Shown piece after piece: positions 62,150 to 64,000 of a DNA stretch of 64,000 nt; the stretch's first letter is position 1, and the number at the start of each line of letters is the position of its first letter. The notes beneath the pieces were generated by a model. That model saw only the letters and a program-made list of their open reading frames with translations. It did no database searches and was not told the DNA's origin. The stretch is from CAWAPS01 sp963783945 (GTDB taxonomy: Bacteria > Actinomycetota > Acidimicrobiia > Acidimicrobiales > Palsa-688): assembly GCA_963783945.1 (NCBI GenBank), contig CAWAPS010000019.1, forward strand, positions 992,001 through 1,056,000, read 5' to 3'. Position numbers and translations under genes: made by a program.

Positions 62150-62329
62150 ATGTCGAGGGTGGAGTTGTATGAAGCTATCCGAAAGGACAATCGAGAGCAG
62201 GGTCTGAGCATTCGGGCTTTGGCCACCTCGGGCCGACGTATATATCTTCACCTGCCGTCCCGGTGGCCATGGGCCGACTGGTTCTGCACCATGCTCGACG
62301 CCATCCGCAGCGTCGAGCTCGTCACCTGA
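62150..62329 (+). pseudogene. Chimeric transposase micro-ORF (IstA start joined to another transposase tail)
   Basis: A continuous 59-codon frame. Residues 1-25 (MSRVELYEAIRKDNREQGLS, IRALA) are the N terminus of an IS21 IstA transposase, with a good ribosome site (AAGGGAGAAGGAG). From residue 28 the sequence becomes RRIYLHLPSRWPWADWFCTM, which resembles the C-terminal tail of an IS1380-type transposase. A deletion fused two insertion sequences in frame. It has no catalytic DDE residues. Confidence 0.52.
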
Positions 62330-62496
62330 CCCCCAGCAAGGACCGACGCCCGTGGCGGCCGCGTCGATGACAACCACACCCACGGCCACTATCGCGACCC
62401 AGCACGCCCAACGGCCAGTCGCAACACCGCCACCCCGCCCACCCGCCAAAAACCGAAGCCCATCCCACTCACCGAGCGCTCAGCCGGACCGGATCG

Positions 62497-63033
62497 GTGG
62501 ATCCGGGCTTAGACAAGACGTCGGAGGCACGCACCCTGTACTTGCTGCGCCATGCCGCCTATCAGGGCGACGGCCATACCGCGGCCGACCACGACCGCCC
62601 ACTTGTGGCCGAGGGGCGAAGGGAGGCGCGACGTCTCGCCCGCCTCTTCCGTCGGGTCGAGCCACGGCCAGTTCTGGTCGTCTGCTCCACCGCCCTGCGG
62701 GCTCGGCAGACGGTCGACCTCCTGGCCTCCGCCTTGGGGGACGTCGAGATCATCTTCGACGCCGGCCTCTACGAGGCTGACGCGGCCGACCTGCTGCGCC
62801 GCATCCAACGCGCGCCCGCTGAGGCGGCCGCGGTCATGGTGGTCGGGCACAACCCCGGTTTGCACGTGTTGGCCCTCGAGCTTACCGAGTCCGCCGGCGA
62901 TGACGACCCCAGGCTAGGTGGCTTCCCGCCCGGCGCCCTGGCCTGTATCACCGCGCCGACCGGTTGGAGCGACCTCCGTCCCGGGGTAGCGGCCCTGGAG
63001 TGGCTTGTCGTACCAACCGAGCTTCGGACCTGA
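62497..63033 (+). CDS. SixA-type histidine phosphatase
   Basis: A 178-residue phosphohistidine phosphatase. It shows the RHG-type motif LYLLRHAAY (His-19), an early Arg (RREARRLARL), VCSTALRARQTVDLL and the second histidine MVVGHNPGL (His-118). SixA removes phosphate from histidine kinases or acts on other phosphohistidine proteins. GTG 62497 starts it without a clear ribosome site. It stands next to IS remnants but is intact. Confidence 0.88.
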   Translation: MDPGLDKTSEARTLYLLRHAAYQGDGHTAADHDRPLVAEGRREARRLARLFRRVEPRPVLVVCSTALRARQTVDLLASALGDVEIIFDAGLYEADAADLLRRIQRAPAEAAAVMVVGHNPGLHVLALELTESAGDDDPRLGGFPPGALACITAPTGWSDLRPGVAALEWLVVPTELRT

Positions 63034-63363
63034 CGGTACGAGGAGCCACTCGCGGATATGGGTATCGCTGAAATTGACGAGGGCGGACGAGTGATCGCTA
63101 GACGCGGGTGGCACAGCACGCTCGGTCCCGTGATGCGCCAGCGCAGGGTTTGAATTGGACTGCCGCCAAACATCTGTCCCTCATCCGCACCCCTCAGACC
63201 CGCGCTACGTACCCCTGACTGCCGGATCGGTGGGGCACTCGGCAGCCAGGCGGGTACTCGGGACGTTCTGCTGCTACATCGGCGACCCCACCACGGGCCA
63301 ACGTGCCATATTCGCGCCAGCTTCGGCGTATGTTTGGGCCACAGCCCCCTGGAGGAGTCAGCC
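63034..63363. other. No gene recognised
   Basis: About 330 bases between the phosphatase and the nitroreductase genes, without a supported gene. Confidence 0.45.
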
Positions 63364-63840
63364 ATGAGCAGTGCGGCACCCCGACCTCCGAAACACCCGC
63401 CGCCGTGGTTCGTCCACAGGGCCTGGCGCGCGCATCGAGCGCTCTACCGACTCAGTGGCGGTCGCTTCCTATGGACCACGTCAAACAAGCGCGGCTGGGG
63501 TGCCCTTCGTCTCACGACCATCGGGCGCAAGTCCGGCCAAGAGCGCAGCGTCATCATCGGATACCTCGAAGATGGCCCGAACCTCATATCGACCGCCATG
63601 AACGGCTGGGACGAGGGTCATCCATCGTGGTGGCTCAACCTGGAGGCACGCCCAGACGCCGTTGTTCAGCTGACCGATCGCCATCCGCGCCCGGTGCGCG
63701 CCCGACCGGCCGTGGGCCAGGAGCGTGATCGGCTGTGGCAGCGCTGGACGGCAGTCGATCCCCGACTCGAGGGGTATGCCCGCCAGCGGTCGACCGAGAC
63801 GCCCGTGATTATTTTCGAACCTCGCGGCGGGACCGCTTGA
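63364..63840 (+). CDS. Deazaflavin (F420)-dependent nitroreductase/quinone reductase, DDN-like
   Basis: A 158-residue split-barrel protein of the DDN family. After a helix (WFVHRAWRAHRALYRLSGGR) come LRLTTIGRKSGQERSVIIGY, where TIGRKSG is the cofactor-binding loop, and PSWWLNLEARPDAVVQL. These enzymes use F420H2 to reduce quinones or nitro compounds. ATG 63364 follows GGAGGAG closely. It is the third possible F420 protein in the window. Confidence 0.88.
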   Translation: MSSAAPRPPKHPPPWFVHRAWRAHRALYRLSGGRFLWTTSNKRGWGALRLTTIGRKSGQERSVIIGYLEDGPNLISTAMNGWDEGHPSWWLNLEARPDAVVQLTDRHPRPVRARPAVGQERDRLWQRWTAVDPRLEGYARQRSTETPVIIFEPRGGTA

Positions 63841-64000
63841 CAGCTGGCGAGGACGGTCGTCCAGAGCAGGGCGAAGCTGGTGTTGATCGGACGAACGCGA
63901 CACGGGCGCATACGGGCGGCCTGTCCTCTACAGCAGCCTGTCCGTAAACGCCCGGCCGGGAGGCATTTATCTAGACCTGAGGGTGCTTGCTGGAGTTGCT
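63841..64000. other. Window end, nothing recognised
   Basis: The last 160 bases show no supported feature. Confidence 0.4.

Noticed and set aside
1..64000. tRNA, rRNA, riboswitch or CRISPR loci
   Set aside because: I saw no tRNA T-loop consensus with cloverleaf context, no rRNA-like sequence and no regularly spaced direct repeats.

Overview
The window is high-GC DNA from an actinobacterium, most likely a soil member of the Actinomycetota; an Acidimicrobiia-like lineage is possible but not proven. The evidence is an HspR-type MerR regulator beside Hsp20, probable F420-dependent enzymes (LLM, PPOX and DDN folds), MmyB-like XRE regulators, a SARP/BTAD regulator, frequent GTG/TTG starts, and small actinobacterial families (DUF3618, DUF4235, DUF3072, DUF2255). 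No rRNA, tRNA, CRISPR array or prophage was seen.

Layout. 0.2-4.6 kb: tautomerase, an alpha/beta-hydrolase-LuxR fusion lacking its nucleophile, an SDR and a bicupin. 4.6-7.1 kb: a decay zone with an integrase stub, GNAT and AraC remnants and a frameshifted DUF2255 gene, around one P-loop protein with an altered Walker A. 7.1-14.8 kb: an oxidoreductase island (ADH, three SDRs, quinone-reductase-like MDR, cupin) built around two duplicated MmyB-like regulator/SDR modules. Three copies of the same operator-like motif lie in its promoters. 14.9-22.3 kb: stress and envelope genes (DUF3072, Pmp3, Hsp20-HspR, STAS, hemerythrin, then a compact run of holin-like, DUF3618, DUF4235, YtxH-like, a small hydrophilic protein and a cut HAD gene).

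22.6-27.9 kb: a BBE-type flavoenzyme, then long gene-poor DNA with broken PH-domain, DUF429 and LysR genes. 27.9-32.2 kb: a zinc-knuckle-PPOX fusion, amidohydrolase, LLM oxidoreductase and SDR, suggesting a catabolic set for an organic acid or aromatic compound. 33-40.4 kb: orphan ATP-grasp ligase, frameshifted secreted tannase, nitrilase relic, methyltransferase, and an SDR-TauD operon. 40.9-43.3 kb: a NarL-type two-component system with paired palindromes facing a small secreted barrel protein. 43.4-47.2 kb: C-terminally cut GH15 enzyme, a YhgE-like membrane operon and a divergent TetR gene with three CGGAC-N5-GTCCG sites between them. 47.4-51.9 kb: small enzymes (DsbA-like, Dabb, RidA) mixed with deletion-damaged remnants.

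52.2-59.2 kb: a secreted S53 acid peptidase and a 1402-residue SARP-cyclase-AAA-TPR regulator. 59.5-64 kb: DUF4242, a small secreted protein with a strong hairpin behind it, an LLM gene cut by an IS21-type end, a chimeric transposase micro-ORF, SixA and a DDN-type nitroreductase.

Two themes stand out. One is dense local regulation with visible operators (MmyB-like, TetR, NarL, HspR). The other is gene erosion: at least a dozen coding regions carry single-base indels, truncations or internal deletions, while large neighbours (4.2 kb, 2.0 kb) stay open. That pattern suggests real decay more than uniform sequencing error, although some homopolymer indels could be assembly artefacts. All family assignments are from reading sequence, without database searches.
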